A DNA stretch of 39,817 nt. Origin: Aquiluna sp. GTDB taxonomy: Bacteria > Actinomycetota > Actinomycetes > Actinomycetales > Microbacteriaceae. The position numbers were made by a program, and so were the translations under genes. This document shows, piece by piece, positions 29,595-38,108 of the stretch. Under the pieces are notes generated by a model that was not told the DNA's origin, did no database searches, and saw only the letters and a program-made list of their open reading frames with translations. The stretch is from the NCBI GenBank assembly GCA_023260495.1, contig JALQVB010000002.1, forward strand, positions 1-39,817, in the 5' to 3' direction. Every line of letters begins with the position of its first letter. Within the stretch, counting starts at the first letter, position 1.

Positions 29595-31186
29595 GCTTCC
29601 GAGAGTAATTGACCGAGATGGTCTGAGCCGTTGAATGATTCGCCGTAGATCTTGTAGACCGCCTCGGTTCCCGATGGTCTAGCGGCAAACCAGGAGTTGT
29701 TGGTGCTGACCTTCACGCCGCCAAGTTTTCCGCCGCTGGCTGCTTCGGTCTCGATTTTGGTTATCTTCTCGCCGGCTATCGAAGATGAGGAGATGTCCTT
29801 CTCGCTCAATGCCGCAAGCTTTGCCTTTTGATCGGCATCCGCTGGCGCGTCGATCCTGCGGTATTGGGGCTCACCAAACTTGCGGGTGAGGTCGGCGTAT
29901 AGCTCAGTCGGGCTATTTCCAGTAACCGCTTCAATCTCGGCGGCAAGTAGGCACATAATCAGGCCGTCTTTGTCGGTGGACCAGGCTGTGCCGTTTTTGC
30001 GAAGGAAGGACGCCCCGGCACTCTCTTCTCCACCAAAGCCAATAGAGCCATCGCTTAGACCAGAGACAAACCACTTGAAGCCGACTGGAACCTCAACCAA
30101 CTTGCGGCCCAGCTCGGAAACTACTCGGTCGATGATTGATGAGGAGACCATCGTCTTTCCAACGCCAGCGAACTCATCCCAACCAGCGCGCTCGCGGAAC
30201 AGGTAGTGAATAGAGACAGCCAAAAAGTGGTTCGGGTTCATCAGGCCAGAATCGGCGGTGACTATTCCATGACGGTCGGCATCGGCATCGTTACCAGTGG
30301 AGATGTCATATTCAGAGCGGTTCTCAATGACCGATGCCATCGAGTATTCACTCGAGCAGTCCATGCGGATTTTGCCATCCCAGTCGAGAGTCATGAAACC
30401 GAATTGCGGATCGACCTTGTCATTGATGACTGTCAGGTCAAGCCCATAGTGTTCGGCGATGTATCCCCAGTATTCGACAGACGCTCCACCCATCGGGTCG
30501 GCTCCGATGCGAACCTGGGCCTCCCTGATCTCGCTCATGTTCAGCACGTGCTCAAGACCAGAAACGTAGTTCTGCCGATAGTCAAATTTCCCCGGGTTTG
30601 GCTTCGCCTGCTTTACACCACTCAGGCCACTCATAATTAGCTCATTGGCCCGTTTTGCGATCCATCCTGTTGCATCGGTGTCGCTGGGACCGCCGTGAGG
30701 GGGGTTGTATTTGATGCCACCGTCCTGGGGCGGGTTGTGGCTCGGGGTGATGATGATGCCATCGGCCTGGTTGTCGGCTCCCCTAGGAAGCTGCGAGTTG
30801 TGGTCGATGATCGCCACCGAGACTGCAGGGGTTGGGGTGAAGTCCGTTGTTGCCACAAGAGCTGCCACCCCGTTGCCGGCAAGGACCTCTAGAACGCTCT
30901 GCTCGGCAGGTGCGCTCAGGGCATGGGAATCTTTACCGACATACACCGGGCCCGTGATGCCCTGTTCTCTCCGGTAATCAACGATGGCCTGGGTGATAGC
31001 CAGGATGTGCCACTCGTTGAACGAGATGTTTATAGCACTGCCACGGTGACCGCTAGTTCCAAACGCCACACGCTGAGACGAGTCCGAAGCATCTGGTTTG
31101 AGAGCGAAATAGTCATTCTCTAACTTTGCGATGTCCACCAGATCATCTGCACGCGCTGGCGTTCCAGCCCTTTCGTGAATAGCCAC
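29564..31186 (-). CDS. pgm: Phosphoglucomutase (alpha-D-glucose phosphate specific)
   Basis: A 540-aa cytoplasmic enzyme interconverting glucose 1-phosphate and glucose 6-phosphate, linking glycolysis with glycogen and wall sugar synthesis. It has FGTSGHRGS near residue 44, active-site phosphoserine S149 in TPSHNPP, the metal loop NDADADRHG, the sugar loop GGEESAGAS and the phosphate-binding RPSGTE near the C-terminus, in the usual four-domain order. GTG 31186 follows directly on the stop codon of the small membrane-protein gene (TAAGTG) with GGGGAAGAG just upstream. The two therefore form an operon driven from the TACTAT box near 31595. Confidence 0.96.
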   Translation of the reverse strand: MAIHERAGTPARADDLVDIAKLENDYFALKPDASDSSQRVAFGTSGHRGSAINISFNEWHILAITQAIVDYRREQGITGPVYVGKDSHALSAPAEQSVLEVLAGNGVAALVATTDFTPTPAVSVAIIDHNSQLPRGADNQADGIIITPSHNPPQDGGIKYNPPHGGPSDTDATGWIAKRANELIMSGLSGVKQAKPNPGKFDYRQNYVSGLEHVLNMSEIREAQVRIGADPMGGASVEYWGYIAEHYGLDLTVINDKVDPQFGFMTLDWDGKIRMDCSSEYSMASVIENRSEYDISTGNDADADRHGIVTADSGLMNPNHFLAVSIHYLFRERAGWDEFAGVGKTMVSSSIIDRVVSELGRKLVEVPVGFKWFVSGLSDGSIGFGGEESAGASFLRKNGTAWSTDKDGLIMCLLAAEIEAVTGNSPTELYADLTRKFGEPQYRRIDAPADADQKAKLAALSEKDISSSSIAGEKITKIETEAASGGKLGGVKVSTNNSWFAARPSGTEAVYKIYGESFNGSDHLGQLLSEAQSVVDAAIS

Positions 31187-31585
31187 TTACTCTTCCCCGA
31201 TTCGCTTCTGGAACAAAAAGACTGTGTATGCGGCAGAGAAGCCAAAGCCAACGAGTGCGTACAGGATCACAAACCACTGCACTCCAGTAGGAATCAGCAG
31301 GGTCACAACTCCAAGGAAAAATGCGGCAACCTGCATCACTCGAGCTGCCCAGAGCACGCCTCTCTCCGAGGCCGAGAGCGAAACCACGAACATTTGGCCG
31401 GTTAGCGCCAGGAGTGTTAGGCCAATCATTTGCAGCGACCAGTTAAGCTCATCGCCGCCGGCCAGGCCGAGAAGTTCGGCAAACAGGGAAGGCAAAGCTA
31501 AAAGCAGCGCGGCGCTTAGCGCGAAGACCAGTGCGCCTAGCCGCAGCACCCCGCGCAGTCTCGCAATGTTTCCCCGTTTGGTCAT
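31187..31585 (-). CDS. Small four-helix membrane protein, 132 aa
   Basis: I do not recognise a family. After a short basic N-terminus (MTKRGNIARLRG) there are four hydrophobic helices: LGALVFALSAALLLALPSLF, LQMIGLTLLALTGQMFVVSL, AARVMQVAAFFLGVVTLLI and WFVILYALVGFGFSAAYTVF, ending in FQKRIGEE. No motif or charged pore residue stands out. ATG 31585 lies 6 bases after a TACTAT -10 box, so the mRNA is leaderless. Its stop codon directly touches the GTG of pgm, so the two are co-translated. A role linked to sugar or wall metabolism is possible but unsupported. Confidence 0.75.
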   Translation of the reverse strand: MTKRGNIARLRGVLRLGALVFALSAALLLALPSLFAELLGLAGGDELNWSLQMIGLTLLALTGQMFVVSLSASERGVLWAARVMQVAAFFLGVVTLLIPTGVQWFVILYALVGFGFSAAYTVFLFQKRIGEE

Positions 31586-31591
31586 GAATGC

Positions 31592-31597
31592 ATAGTA
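31592..31597 (-). promoter_or_regulatory. -10 box of the leaderless membrane protein-pgm operon
   Basis: TACTAT on the minus strand, 6 bases before ATG 31585. Confidence 0.55.
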
Positions 31598-31624
31598 TTC
31601 CTAACTTTGGCTCAGCGCCTGCCC

Positions 31625-31630
31625 TAATCT
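31625..31630 (+). promoter_or_regulatory. -10 box of leaderless pheA
   Basis: TAATCT, 6 bases before ATG 31637; the interval TGTTGC holds no Shine-Dalgarno. Confidence 0.55.
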
Positions 31631-31636
31631 TGTTGC

Positions 31637-32554
31637 ATGGCTGAGCCAAGAAAGATTGCGTACCTAGGTCCCGAGGGCACCTTCACCGAGATGGCCGCGC
31701 GCCAGCTGCCGGGCGAGAATGTGCTGGCACCGGTCGCGTCTGTGACCGATGCCCTAGATGCGGTGTTGCACGGCGAGGCCGACCGGGCAGTTGTTCCAAT
31801 CGAGAATTCAATCGAGGGTGGCGTAAGCGCCACTGCAGATGCGCTGGCCAACATCCCTGGCGTGCAAATCTTTGGCGAATATCTTGTTCCAGTGACCTTT
31901 GACCTGATGGCTAAGCCGGGCACGCAGTTGGTGAAGATAGCCGAGGTGCTTACCCACCCTGTTGCCTATGCACAGTCGCGCAAGTGGCTCGAGGCAAACC
32001 TGTCCAGCCACACCCACATTCCAGCCGCATCCACCGCCGCGGCAGCCAAGGCTTTGGCCAATGGCTCGACCGCCGATGCCGCAATCGCCGCTTCGGTTGC
32101 CGCCGACATCTATGGCCTTGAGGTGTTGGCCAGTGACATCGGCGAGAACAAGGCGGCGCAGACCAGGTTCCTAGAGATTGGTAAGCGCGCTAAGCCGCAG
32201 CCGCCCACCGGCTCGGACAAGACCTCGGTAATTGTTGAACTTCCCGATGACCGCCCAGGTGGTCTGCTCGAGATGCTGGAGCAGTTCGCTGCCAGAGGCG
32301 TGAACCTTTCCAGAATCGAGTCGCGTCCAATTGGTGACCGTTTTGGTCGCTACCGCTTCAACATTGACGCTGAGGGACACATCGAGGACGAGGCAATCGC
32401 GGAGGCACTCATGGGCTTGCACCGCTTCAGCCCCAAGGTGATTTTCCTTGGTTGCTACCCCAGAGCAGACAAGACCGAGAGCCATCACGAGGGAAATAAC
32501 TCCAACAGCGACTACCAGTCCGCAAAGGCTTGGTTAGACGATCTTCGCTCTTAG
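31637..32554 (+). CDS. pheA: Prephenate dehydratase
   Basis: A 305-aa monofunctional enzyme converting prephenate to phenylpyruvate in phenylalanine synthesis. The catalytic domain begins YLGPEGTFTEMAA, has PIENSIEGGV (54-63) and the active-site T176-R177-F178 motif. The C-terminal ACT domain (about 196-275) carries the phenylalanine-sensing ESRP motif (IESRPIGDRFG), so feedback inhibition by phenylalanine is expected. No chorismate mutase part is fused, as is usual in actinobacteria. ATG 31637 follows TAATCT by 6 bases. The stop overlaps the lipid-kinase stop by 4 bases (TTAG). Confidence 0.96.
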   Translation: MAEPRKIAYLGPEGTFTEMAARQLPGENVLAPVASVTDALDAVLHGEADRAVVPIENSIEGGVSATADALANIPGVQIFGEYLVPVTFDLMAKPGTQLVKIAEVLTHPVAYAQSRKWLEANLSSHTHIPAASTAAAAKALANGSTADAAIAASVAADIYGLEVLASDIGENKAAQTRFLEIGKRAKPQPPTGSDKTSVIVELPDDRPGGLLEMLEQFAARGVNLSRIESRPIGDRFGRYRFNIDAEGHIEDEAIAEALMGLHRFSPKVIFLGCYPRADKTESHHEGNNSNSDYQSAKAWLDDLRS

Positions 32555-33480
32555 AGCAGCACCGTCAGCGCCTTTGGCTTCAGGCTGAAATCAACTTCAA
32601 CTACTTCACCAACTCCATCGCCGTCTAGTTGCATCGGTGCCGGGTTGTGAGGTCGGATTCGAATTCGTGCGCTACTGAGGTTCTCTAGGGTCTTCACATT
32701 GGCTGTCTGGTCCATCCACTTGCGCCCAAGTGCCAGGGGGCGAACCACTCTGTTTTGCCAGGTGATGCGGGAAAAGAAGTCGACCCAGTTCCAGATGCGC
32801 CTGGGGCCAATAGCTGCAACGTCAAGCTTGCCATCGTCGAGACTGGCATCAGGCATCATCGAGACCGCTCCGGGCAGCCAGCCAGCATTGCCGACAAGCA
32901 GCGAGTAGCTCTTGAGAGTTCTTTCTTTGCCCTCTAGGGAAATGTCAAAGTGCTCAAACTTCAGTGGCAGAGACTTGATGCCACCTTCTATATAGGCAAT
33001 CCATCCGATCTGCTTTTTTCGGTCCGTTGAGGTGTTCTGCAACAACCGGGCATCCATGCCGACTCCAGCAATACCGGTGAACAGGTAACTCTGGTGGTTC
33101 CCGTCGGCATCTATCGCTCTCGCCATGCCAAGGTCAATTTCATAGGGTGAGCCGTTCAGCGCCTTCTTAATAGCGGCTTCGATTCCAAGCGGAAGTTTTA
33201 GGTTTCGAGCCAGGATGTTGCCGGTGCCGATGGGGATGATTCCGATGTGGATCCCAAGACCGTCGGTTGCCTGCACCACATTTCGCAATGTCCCGTCGCC
33301 ACCAGCCACCAAGATTCGCCTTGCTCCGCCAGTTGCCGCGGCGCTCGCCACCTGCTGGCCGCCGGTCTCGGGATCGGTTTTAATCAGGTCGAAGGCCTCT
33401 TTGGCGTGCTTCTTTACCAGCCGCTCCAATCGAGTGGCTGAAATCTTGTCGGGGTTGAAGATCACCACAAGCTCGTGCAC
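32551..33480 (-). CDS. Diacylglycerol/lipid kinase family protein
   Basis: A 309-aa protein with the DAGK catalytic fold: VAGGDGTLRNVV with GGDGT (60-64) binding ATP, and PIGTGNILARNL (83-94), followed by a beta-sandwich C-terminal domain with DGDGVGEV. Bacterial members phosphorylate diacylglycerol or related lipids, recycling lipid made in wall-polymer synthesis (family knowledge). The substrate is not proven, but in actinobacteria such genes often sit between pheA and serS. I chose GTG 33480 over TTG 33483 because the TAGTCT -10 box lies exactly 6 bases before GTG. Tail-to-tail 4-base overlap with pheA. Confidence 0.88.
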   Translation of the reverse strand: MHELVVIFNPDKISATRLERLVKKHAKEAFDLIKTDPETGGQQVASAAATGGARRILVAGGDGTLRNVVQATDGLGIHIGIIPIGTGNILARNLKLPLGIEAAIKKALNGSPYEIDLGMARAIDADGNHQSYLFTGIAGVGMDARLLQNTSTDRKKQIGWIAYIEGGIKSLPLKFEHFDISLEGKERTLKSYSLLVGNAGWLPGAVSMMPDASLDDGKLDVAAIGPRRIWNWVDFFSRITWQNRVVRPLALGRKWMDQTANVKTLENLSSARIRIRPHNPAPMQLDGDGVGEVVEVDFSLKPKALTVLL

Positions 33481-33486
33481 CAAACC

Positions 33487-33492
33487 AGACTA
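33487..33492 (-). promoter_or_regulatory. -10 box of leaderless lipid kinase gene
   Basis: TAGTCT on the minus strand, 6 bases before GTG 33480. The spacing decides the start against TTG 33483. Confidence 0.55.
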
Positions 33493-33509
33493 ACAATCGG
33501 GCAGGCAGG

Positions 33510-33515
33510 TAGGCT
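33510..33515 (+). promoter_or_regulatory. -10 box of leaderless serS
   Basis: TAGGCT, 6 bases before GTG 33522, with TTAGGC between and no Shine-Dalgarno. Confidence 0.6.
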
Positions 33516-33521
33516 TTAGGC

Positions 33522-34784
33522 GTGATTGACCTAACCCTCCTAAGAGAAAACCCAGACGTTATCCGCGCTTCGCAGCGCTCCCGCGGGGCCGATGAGTCTT
33601 TGGTTGACCAGGCAATCGAGCTAGACCGCAGCCGACGTGAATTGCTGCAAAAGTTTGAAGCGCTCAGAGCCGAGCAGAACGTTTTTGGCAAGCAGGTCGC
33701 TGCCGCCCCTAAGGAAGAGAAGAAGGCACTGGTTGATCAGGCTCAAGAGCTTGCGGCCAGGACCAAAGAGGCTAGTGCCGAGGCGGATGCGGCAGGTGCG
33801 AAGCTCAACGAAGTTCTATTCAAAATTGACAACGTAGTTATCGAAGGCGTGCCATCGGGCGGCGAGGAAGATTTCGTGCTGGTGCGCGAGGTCGGACACA
33901 AGCGCGAGTTTGACTTTGAACCAAAGGATCACGCTCAGCTCGGTGAGCAGCTTGACATCATTGACATCGAGCGCGGTGTAAAGATCTCGGGTTCACGTTT
34001 CTACTTCCTGAAGGGCTGGGGAGCCCGCCTCGAGCTGGCGATGATGCAGCTGGCATTAGACCAGGCTTTTGCAGCCGGGTTTACTCCGCTTATTACCCCG
34101 ACACTCGTGAAGCCAAGTGTGATGCAGGGAACCGGATTCCTAGGTGAGCACTCAAGCGAGATTTACTACCTGCCAAACGATGATTTGTACCTAACCGGCA
34201 CCAGCGAGGTTGCGCTAGCCGGGTATCACTCGGGCGAAATCATGGAAATCGATGAGCCAGTTCGCTATGCCGGTTGGTCTACCTGCTACCGCCGCGAGGC
34301 AGGCAGCCACGGCAAAGATGTCACTGGAATTTTGCGGGTGCACCAGTTCAACAAGCTCGAGATGTTTTCGTACTGCAAGCCCGAGGATGCCGAGGCTGAG
34401 CACGAGCGCCTCCTTGCCTGGCAGGAGCAGATGCTGCAGAAGTGCGAGCTGCCCTACCGAGTAATCGATGTGGCCGCAGGTGATCTGGGTTCCTCTGCTG
34501 CTCGCAAGTTTGACGTTGAGGCTTGGGTGCCAACCCAGGGTAAGTACCGCGAGCTGACCTCTACCTCGAACTGCACCACTTACCAGGCAAGGCGTCTCAA
34601 CACTCGCTACCGCGATGAAAATGGCAAGCCACAGACGGCGGCAACCCTAAACGGAACCTTGGCCACCACCAGGTGGCTGGTTGCAATCCTGGAGAACCAC
34701 CAGCAGGAAGACGGATCTGTTCTGGTTCCTGCCGCGCTTCGCCCCTACCTAGGCGGGCTGGAAAGAATTACCGCTAAGGCCTAA
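33522..34784 (+). CDS. serS: Seryl-tRNA synthetase
   Basis: A 420-aa class II synthetase that charges tRNA-Ser. Residues about 1-105 form the two-helix coiled-coil arm that grips the long variable arm of tRNA-Ser (VDQAIELDRSRRELLQKFEA and its return helix). The catalytic core has GTSEVALAGYHSGE, motif 2 CYRREAGSHGKDVTG with a HQFNKLEMF strand, and motif 3 NGTLATTRWLVAILENHQ. Length is normal. GTG 33522 follows a TAGGCT box by 6 bases. A HAD phosphatase gene starts 4 bases after the stop, and a tRNA-Ser gene follows that. Confidence 0.97.
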   Translation: MIDLTLLRENPDVIRASQRSRGADESLVDQAIELDRSRRELLQKFEALRAEQNVFGKQVAAAPKEEKKALVDQAQELAARTKEASAEADAAGAKLNEVLFKIDNVVIEGVPSGGEEDFVLVREVGHKREFDFEPKDHAQLGEQLDIIDIERGVKISGSRFYFLKGWGARLELAMMQLALDQAFAAGFTPLITPTLVKPSVMQGTGFLGEHSSEIYYLPNDDLYLTGTSEVALAGYHSGEIMEIDEPVRYAGWSTCYRREAGSHGKDVTGILRVHQFNKLEMFSYCKPEDAEAEHERLLAWQEQMLQKCELPYRVIDVAAGDLGSSAARKFDVEAWVPTQGKYRELTSTSNCTTYQARRLNTRYRDENGKPQTAATLNGTLATTRWLVAILENHQQEDGSVLVPAALRPYLGGLERITAKA

Positions 34785-34788
34785 CCGC

Positions 34789-35607
34789 ATGACAAAGTGG
34801 CTGATCGGGCTAGACATTGACGGCACCCTGGTGCACGATGACGGTTACCTTTCAGATCGTGTCGTGGAGCAGGTGCAGCGTGTGCGCTCGCTGGGTCATG
34901 AGGTTTTTGTGGCAACCGGCCGGGCGGCGGCAAATGCCTTTCCGGTTATCAAGGACTTGGGCATTTCCCAGGGTCATGCCGTTTGCTCCAACGGCGCGGT
35001 GACCATCGAACTTGGTGAGTTCGACAAGGGATACCGGATGCACCATGTCGAGACTTTCGAACCTGCTGAGGTTTTGACCGAGCTGATTGAAAAACTCCCC
35101 AATGCGCACTTTGCCGTTGAGGATGTGGACGGCAGCTACCGTTTCCACCGACCCTTCCCCACCTACGCTCTTGGGGACCAGAACTACGAGACTCCACTAG
35201 AGGAGCTGCTGCATCACCCGGTGAGCAGAGTGGTTGTGCTGTCTCCGGAGCATGATGTCGATGAGTTCATTTCGATCATGAGCAAGATTGGACTCCAGTC
35301 GGTGTCCTACGCCATCGGCTATACGGCCTGGTTGGACATCGCGCCAAAGGGTATAGATAAGGGCCACGGCCTAGATCGACTTCGCAGGCAGTATGGATTC
35401 TCCGACCACAGGGTCTTGGTCATGGGCGATGGCCGCAACGACATTGACATGTTCCGCTGGGCAAAGTCGGTCGGTGGCTATGCATTTGCCATGGGTCAAG
35501 CACCGGATGAGGTAAAAATGGCTGCGACTGCCGTCACCGCTGCGGTGAACGAAGACGGGGTTGCTCAGGTGCTGGCATCACTCGAGGGTCTTGAATATTT
35601 GCAGTAG
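34789..35607 (+). CDS. Cof-type HAD phosphatase
   Basis: A 272-aa cytoplasmic phosphatase of HAD subfamily IIB (Cof). Motif I is DIDGTLV with D9 and D11, motif II is VATGR, the conserved lysine is in APKGIDKGHGLDRL, and motif IV is MGDGRNDIDM with D214. The central cap domain is about 100 residues. Cof-type enzymes act on sugar phosphates, flavin precursors or pyridoxal phosphate; substrate unknown. ATG 34789 lies 4 bases after the serS stop, so it is translated from the serS mRNA; this serS-HAD pair is common in actinobacteria. The stop is followed within 5 bases by the -10 of tRNA-Ser. Confidence 0.9.
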   Translation: MTKWLIGLDIDGTLVHDDGYLSDRVVEQVQRVRSLGHEVFVATGRAAANAFPVIKDLGISQGHAVCSNGAVTIELGEFDKGYRMHHVETFEPAEVLTELIEKLPNAHFAVEDVDGSYRFHRPFPTYALGDQNYETPLEELLHHPVSRVVVLSPEHDVDEFISIMSKIGLQSVSYAIGYTAWLDIAPKGIDKGHGLDRLRRQYGFSDHRVLVMGDGRNDIDMFRWAKSVGGYAFAMGQAPDEVKMAATAVTAAVNEDGVAQVLASLEGLEYLQ

Positions 35608-35611
35608 ACGC

Positions 35612-35617
35612 TAAACT
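35612..35617 (+). promoter_or_regulatory. -10 box of tRNA-Ser(UGA)
   Basis: TAAACT, 7 bases before the mature 5' end of the tRNA at 35625, so the primary transcript would need little or no 5' trimming. Confidence 0.55.
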
Positions 35618-35624
35618 CCTCTGT

Positions 35625-35712
35625 GGAGGTCTGTCCGAGCGGCCGATGGAGCTGGTCTTGAAAACCAGTGGGCAGCAATGCCTCGTGGGTTCGAATCCCA
35701 CGGCCTCCGCCA
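35625..35712 (+). tRNA. tRNA-Ser (anticodon UGA)
   Basis: An 88-base cloverleaf. The acceptor GGAGGTC (35625-35631) pairs with GGCCTCC (35702-35708) with one G-T pair. Anticodon stem CTGGT/ACCAG frames loop CTTGAAA with TGA at 35659-35661. A long variable arm typical of class II tRNAs follows, then the GGTTCGAATCC T-arm. Discriminator G35709 and an encoded CCA (35710-35712) are present. Reads UCA and, by wobble, other UCN codons. Confidence 0.97.
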
Positions 35713-35804
35713 TTGGGGCTCCCGAGCTTGAAAATTGCTGTGAGCTGTAGCGCGTTCTGGGCAGCCAGCGGTATCCTCTACAAAGTCGAATTTAGAAGAG
35801 CAGA

Positions 35805-37031
35805 TTGAACGTATCTGATTATCAATTCATAGAGCCGGAGCGACCTAAGAAGCGTCGCTGGCTCAAGTGGCTTATCACCGCCGTGATTGTTTCGGTCATC
35901 GGCGGCGTCGCTGTCGCCGGCAGCGGTTTCGTATATGTCACAACCCAGCTGCGCGCAGCCGGCATTGAGGTATTTTCTACCGACGGCCAAACCTTCGAAC
36001 TTCCTACCGCTGCGGACATTCAGGGCCCAATCAGCATGCTGCTAATCGGCAGCGACACCAGAGCCAACCAGGGAGCAAACTACGGCGACTCCGAGGCTGA
36101 GCTTGCCGACGTCATCATCCTTGTGAAGATAAATGAGGCTAGAACTAACGCGGTTGCGCTTAGCTTCCCCAGAGACCTAATGGTCTCCGTCCCAGAGTGT
36201 CCGAATCCAAACGGTGGCGATCCATTCCCTGCCAAGGACTACGTTCAGATCAACTCCACCATGAACTATGGCGGGCCAGCCTGCACCCTGCTCGCCGTGC
36301 AGCAGTTGACCGGCCTCGAGATTCCTTACCTTGCCATGATTGATTTCAAGGGTGTCATCGCAATGAGCGAGGCGGTTGGTGGAGTTGAGGTCTGCGTTTC
36401 TGAGCCGATCAATGACACCTACTCCAAGCTCTACCTGGAACCCGGCTACCACACGCTGATTGGCGAACAGGCCCTAGCCTTCTTGCGCACTCGGCACGGA
36501 GTTGGAGATGGCTCGGATCTTGCTCGCATTTCCAATCAGCAGGTCTTTTTGACTTCGCTGGTTCGAAAGCTCAAGGACGACGGCGCACTAACCAACCCAT
36601 TCACCCTGTTCCGCATTGGAACGGCTGCGCTGAACAACATGACGCTGTCCCGTTCGTTGACTGACCTTGGTGTCATCTTCGGAATCGCTCGTGAGGTGAA
36701 TGATGTTGACCTCGACAAGATCACTTTCCTAAAACTGCCGGTCTATGACCTCGAGGGAGACTATGCCGGCCGCGTCGCGCCACAGACCGAGCGCTCGGCT
36801 CTGTTGTTTGAAAAGCTAATCAATGACGAGGAGCTGATTCTTTCCGAGGCTAACTTCGGCATCGGTGCGGTGGTTGCCGAGGAGCAGCCGACCGATCAGA
36901 CAGACCCGCAGGCCACGCCAACTGAGGACCCAGTGACCACAGACCTCGAGGCAACTGCAGAGCCCACTGCCGAGGCACTTCCCGAGTGGGCACAGGGAAC
37001 CAACGCAGCTACCTTTAGCTGCAGCAAGTAG
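35805..37031 (+). CDS. LytR-CpsA-Psr (LCP) family cell-wall ligase
   Basis: A 408-aa membrane-anchored enzyme that transfers lipid-linked wall polymers (teichoic acid, arabinogalactan-like or capsule glycans) onto peptidoglycan. After a basic tail (PERPKKRRWLKW) one helix spans about 22-48. The LCP domain lies outside: LLIGSDTRAN with D84 and R86, ADVIILVKIN with D102, SFPRDLMVSVP with R123 and D124, and the late FLRTRHGVGDGSDLARISNQ motif. The C-terminal 50 residues are acidic, Thr/Pro/Glu-rich (a flexible tail). TTG 35805 has AGAAGAG (35794-35800) at 4 bases. It stands between two tRNA-Ser genes. Confidence 0.92.
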   Translation: MNVSDYQFIEPERPKKRRWLKWLITAVIVSVIGGVAVAGSGFVYVTTQLRAAGIEVFSTDGQTFELPTAADIQGPISMLLIGSDTRANQGANYGDSEAELADVIILVKINEARTNAVALSFPRDLMVSVPECPNPNGGDPFPAKDYVQINSTMNYGGPACTLLAVQQLTGLEIPYLAMIDFKGVIAMSEAVGGVEVCVSEPINDTYSKLYLEPGYHTLIGEQALAFLRTRHGVGDGSDLARISNQQVFLTSLVRKLKDDGALTNPFTLFRIGTAALNNMTLSRSLTDLGVIFGIAREVNDVDLDKITFLKLPVYDLEGDYAGRVAPQTERSALLFEKLINDEELILSEANFGIGAVVAEEQPTDQTDPQATPTEDPVTTDLEATAEPTAEALPEWAQGTNAATFSCSK

Positions 37032-37033
37032 GT

Positions 37034-37062
37034 TTGGCCTAAGCGCCATTGTCCTATAGGCT
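37034..37062 (+). promoter_or_regulatory. Promoter of tRNA-Ser(GCU)
   Basis: TTGGCC (37034-37039), a 17-base spacer, then TAGGCT (37057-37062), which ends 11 bases before the tRNA. An overlapping TATAGG (37055-37060) could serve instead. Confidence 0.5.
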
Positions 37063-37073
37063 TTACCAGCACT

Positions 37074-37168
<95 letters not shown>

Positions 37169-37203
37169 TTGAGTTTCACCTAGCCTTCGGCTAGGCTTCT
37201 CAA
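37169..37203 (+). other. Strong hairpin between two tRNA genes
   Basis: An inner stem CCTAGCC-TTC-GGCTAGG (37179-37195) is embraced by TTGAG/CTCAA (37169-37173 and 37199-37203). No T-tract follows, so it is a poor intrinsic terminator. It could be a processing signal between tRNA-Ser and tRNA-Arg. Confidence 0.5.
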
Positions 37204-37211
37204 GTTGCCCA

Positions 37212-37284
37212 GCGCTCGTGGCTCAACGGATAGAGCATCTGACTACGGATCAGAAGGTTGGGGGTTCGAGTCCCTCCGAGCGCG
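37212..37284 (+). tRNA. tRNA-Arg (anticodon ACG)
   Basis: A 73-base tRNA. Acceptor GCGCTCG (37212-37218) pairs with CGAGCGC (37277-37283). Anticodon stem TCTGA/TCAGA frames loop CTACGGA with ACG at 37245-37247; A34 is expected to become inosine to read CGU, CGC and CGA. Discriminator G37284 is followed by CGA, so the CCA must be added by enzyme, unlike the two serine tRNAs here. Confidence 0.97.
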
Positions 37285-37289
37285 CGAAG

Positions 37290-37322
37290 CCCGCTAAGAA
37301 TTTCACGACTTAGCGGGTTTTT
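37290..37322 (+). terminator. Intrinsic terminator after tRNA-Arg
   Basis: CCCGCTAAG (37290-37298) pairs with CTTAGCGGG (37309-37317) around a 10-base loop, followed by TTTTT and then CATTT. It closes the tRNA transcript and separates it from the ABC operon. Confidence 0.9.
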
Positions 37323-37365
37323 CATTTAATTCTGAATTCTTCAGCTCAACTTCAAGTTACCTTTC

Positions 37366-37371
37366 TAGTTT
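37366..37371 (+). promoter_or_regulatory. -10 box of leaderless ABC operon
   Basis: TAGTTT, 6 bases before ATG 37378; CTAGCC between the two has no Shine-Dalgarno. The region is AT-rich upstream. Confidence 0.5.
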
Positions 37372-37377
37372 CTAGCC

Positions 37378-38106
37378 ATGACAACTTTTGCTATTGCAAC
37401 AAATGAACTGAGCAAGACCTTTAAAGACAAGCAGGCACTAAAGCCCCTTACACTCAAAATTCCATTCGGAGAGATCTTTGGCTTTCTTGGTCACAATGGA
37501 GCAGGTAAAACAACGACCATAAACTTGCTAACCACCCTCCTTGAACCAACGTCTGGATCATTTGAGATCGCTGGCGTGGATGGACTGAAGAGCCCAAAGG
37601 AGCTCAGGGGGCAGATTGGTTATCTGCCCGAGAGCATTCAGCTCTACAACAACATGACCACCATGGAGAATTTGAGATTCTTCGCTCGACTTTCTGGGAT
37701 GGCAAAGCCGGATCAAAGAATTCTCGAGGTACTGACTTTCCTGGATTTTGTGGGCAATAAGGATAAGAAGGTCGGCACTTTCTCAAAAGGGATGCGTCAG
37801 CGAATTGGATTAGCCCAATCAATTCTCCACAAACCAAAAGTGCTGTTTCTCGATGAACCAACTTCGGGTCTAGATCCAGAGGGTGTCCTGCAGCTAAGAG
37901 AGCTAATCCTGAGCCTCAATAAAGATCTCGGAATGACGATTTTTATGAACACTCATCTGCTAAGTGAAGTCACAAAAACCTGCACGAGCATCGGGATTCT
38001 TCGAGATGGAAAACTCGCCTACCAAAATTCTGTGGCTGCAACTCTGGCCGAGTTTCCAGACCGAGAGAGCCTCGAGGCCATTTATATGAACATCGAGGCC
38101 GCTTAA
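37378..38106 (+). CDS. ABC-2 type transporter ATPase, 242 aa
   Basis: A cytoplasmic ATPase subunit. Walker A is GHNGAGKTT (38-46), the Q-loop region is IGYLPES with Glu in the place common to the CcmA/NatA branch, the signature is FSKGMRQR (136-142), Walker B is VLFLDE (155-160) and the H-loop is H193 in MNTHLL. It should power the two permeases encoded directly behind it (2-base gap, then 8-base overlap). The permeases resemble NosY-like ABC-2 proteins; the cargo is unknown. By hand count the first 180 bases of 37381-37560 are about 43% G+C, clearly lower than serS, which hints at a different history. ATG 37378 follows a TAGTTT box. Confidence 0.92.
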   Translation: MTTFAIATNELSKTFKDKQALKPLTLKIPFGEIFGFLGHNGAGKTTTINLLTTLLEPTSGSFEIAGVDGLKSPKELRGQIGYLPESIQLYNNMTTMENLRFFARLSGMAKPDQRILEVLTFLDFVGNKDKKVGTFSKGMRQRIGLAQSILHKPKVLFLDEPTSGLDPEGVLQLRELILSLNKDLGMTIFMNTHLLSEVTKTCTSIGILRDGKLAYQNSVAATLAEFPDRESLEAIYMNIEAA

Positions 38107-38108
38107 CA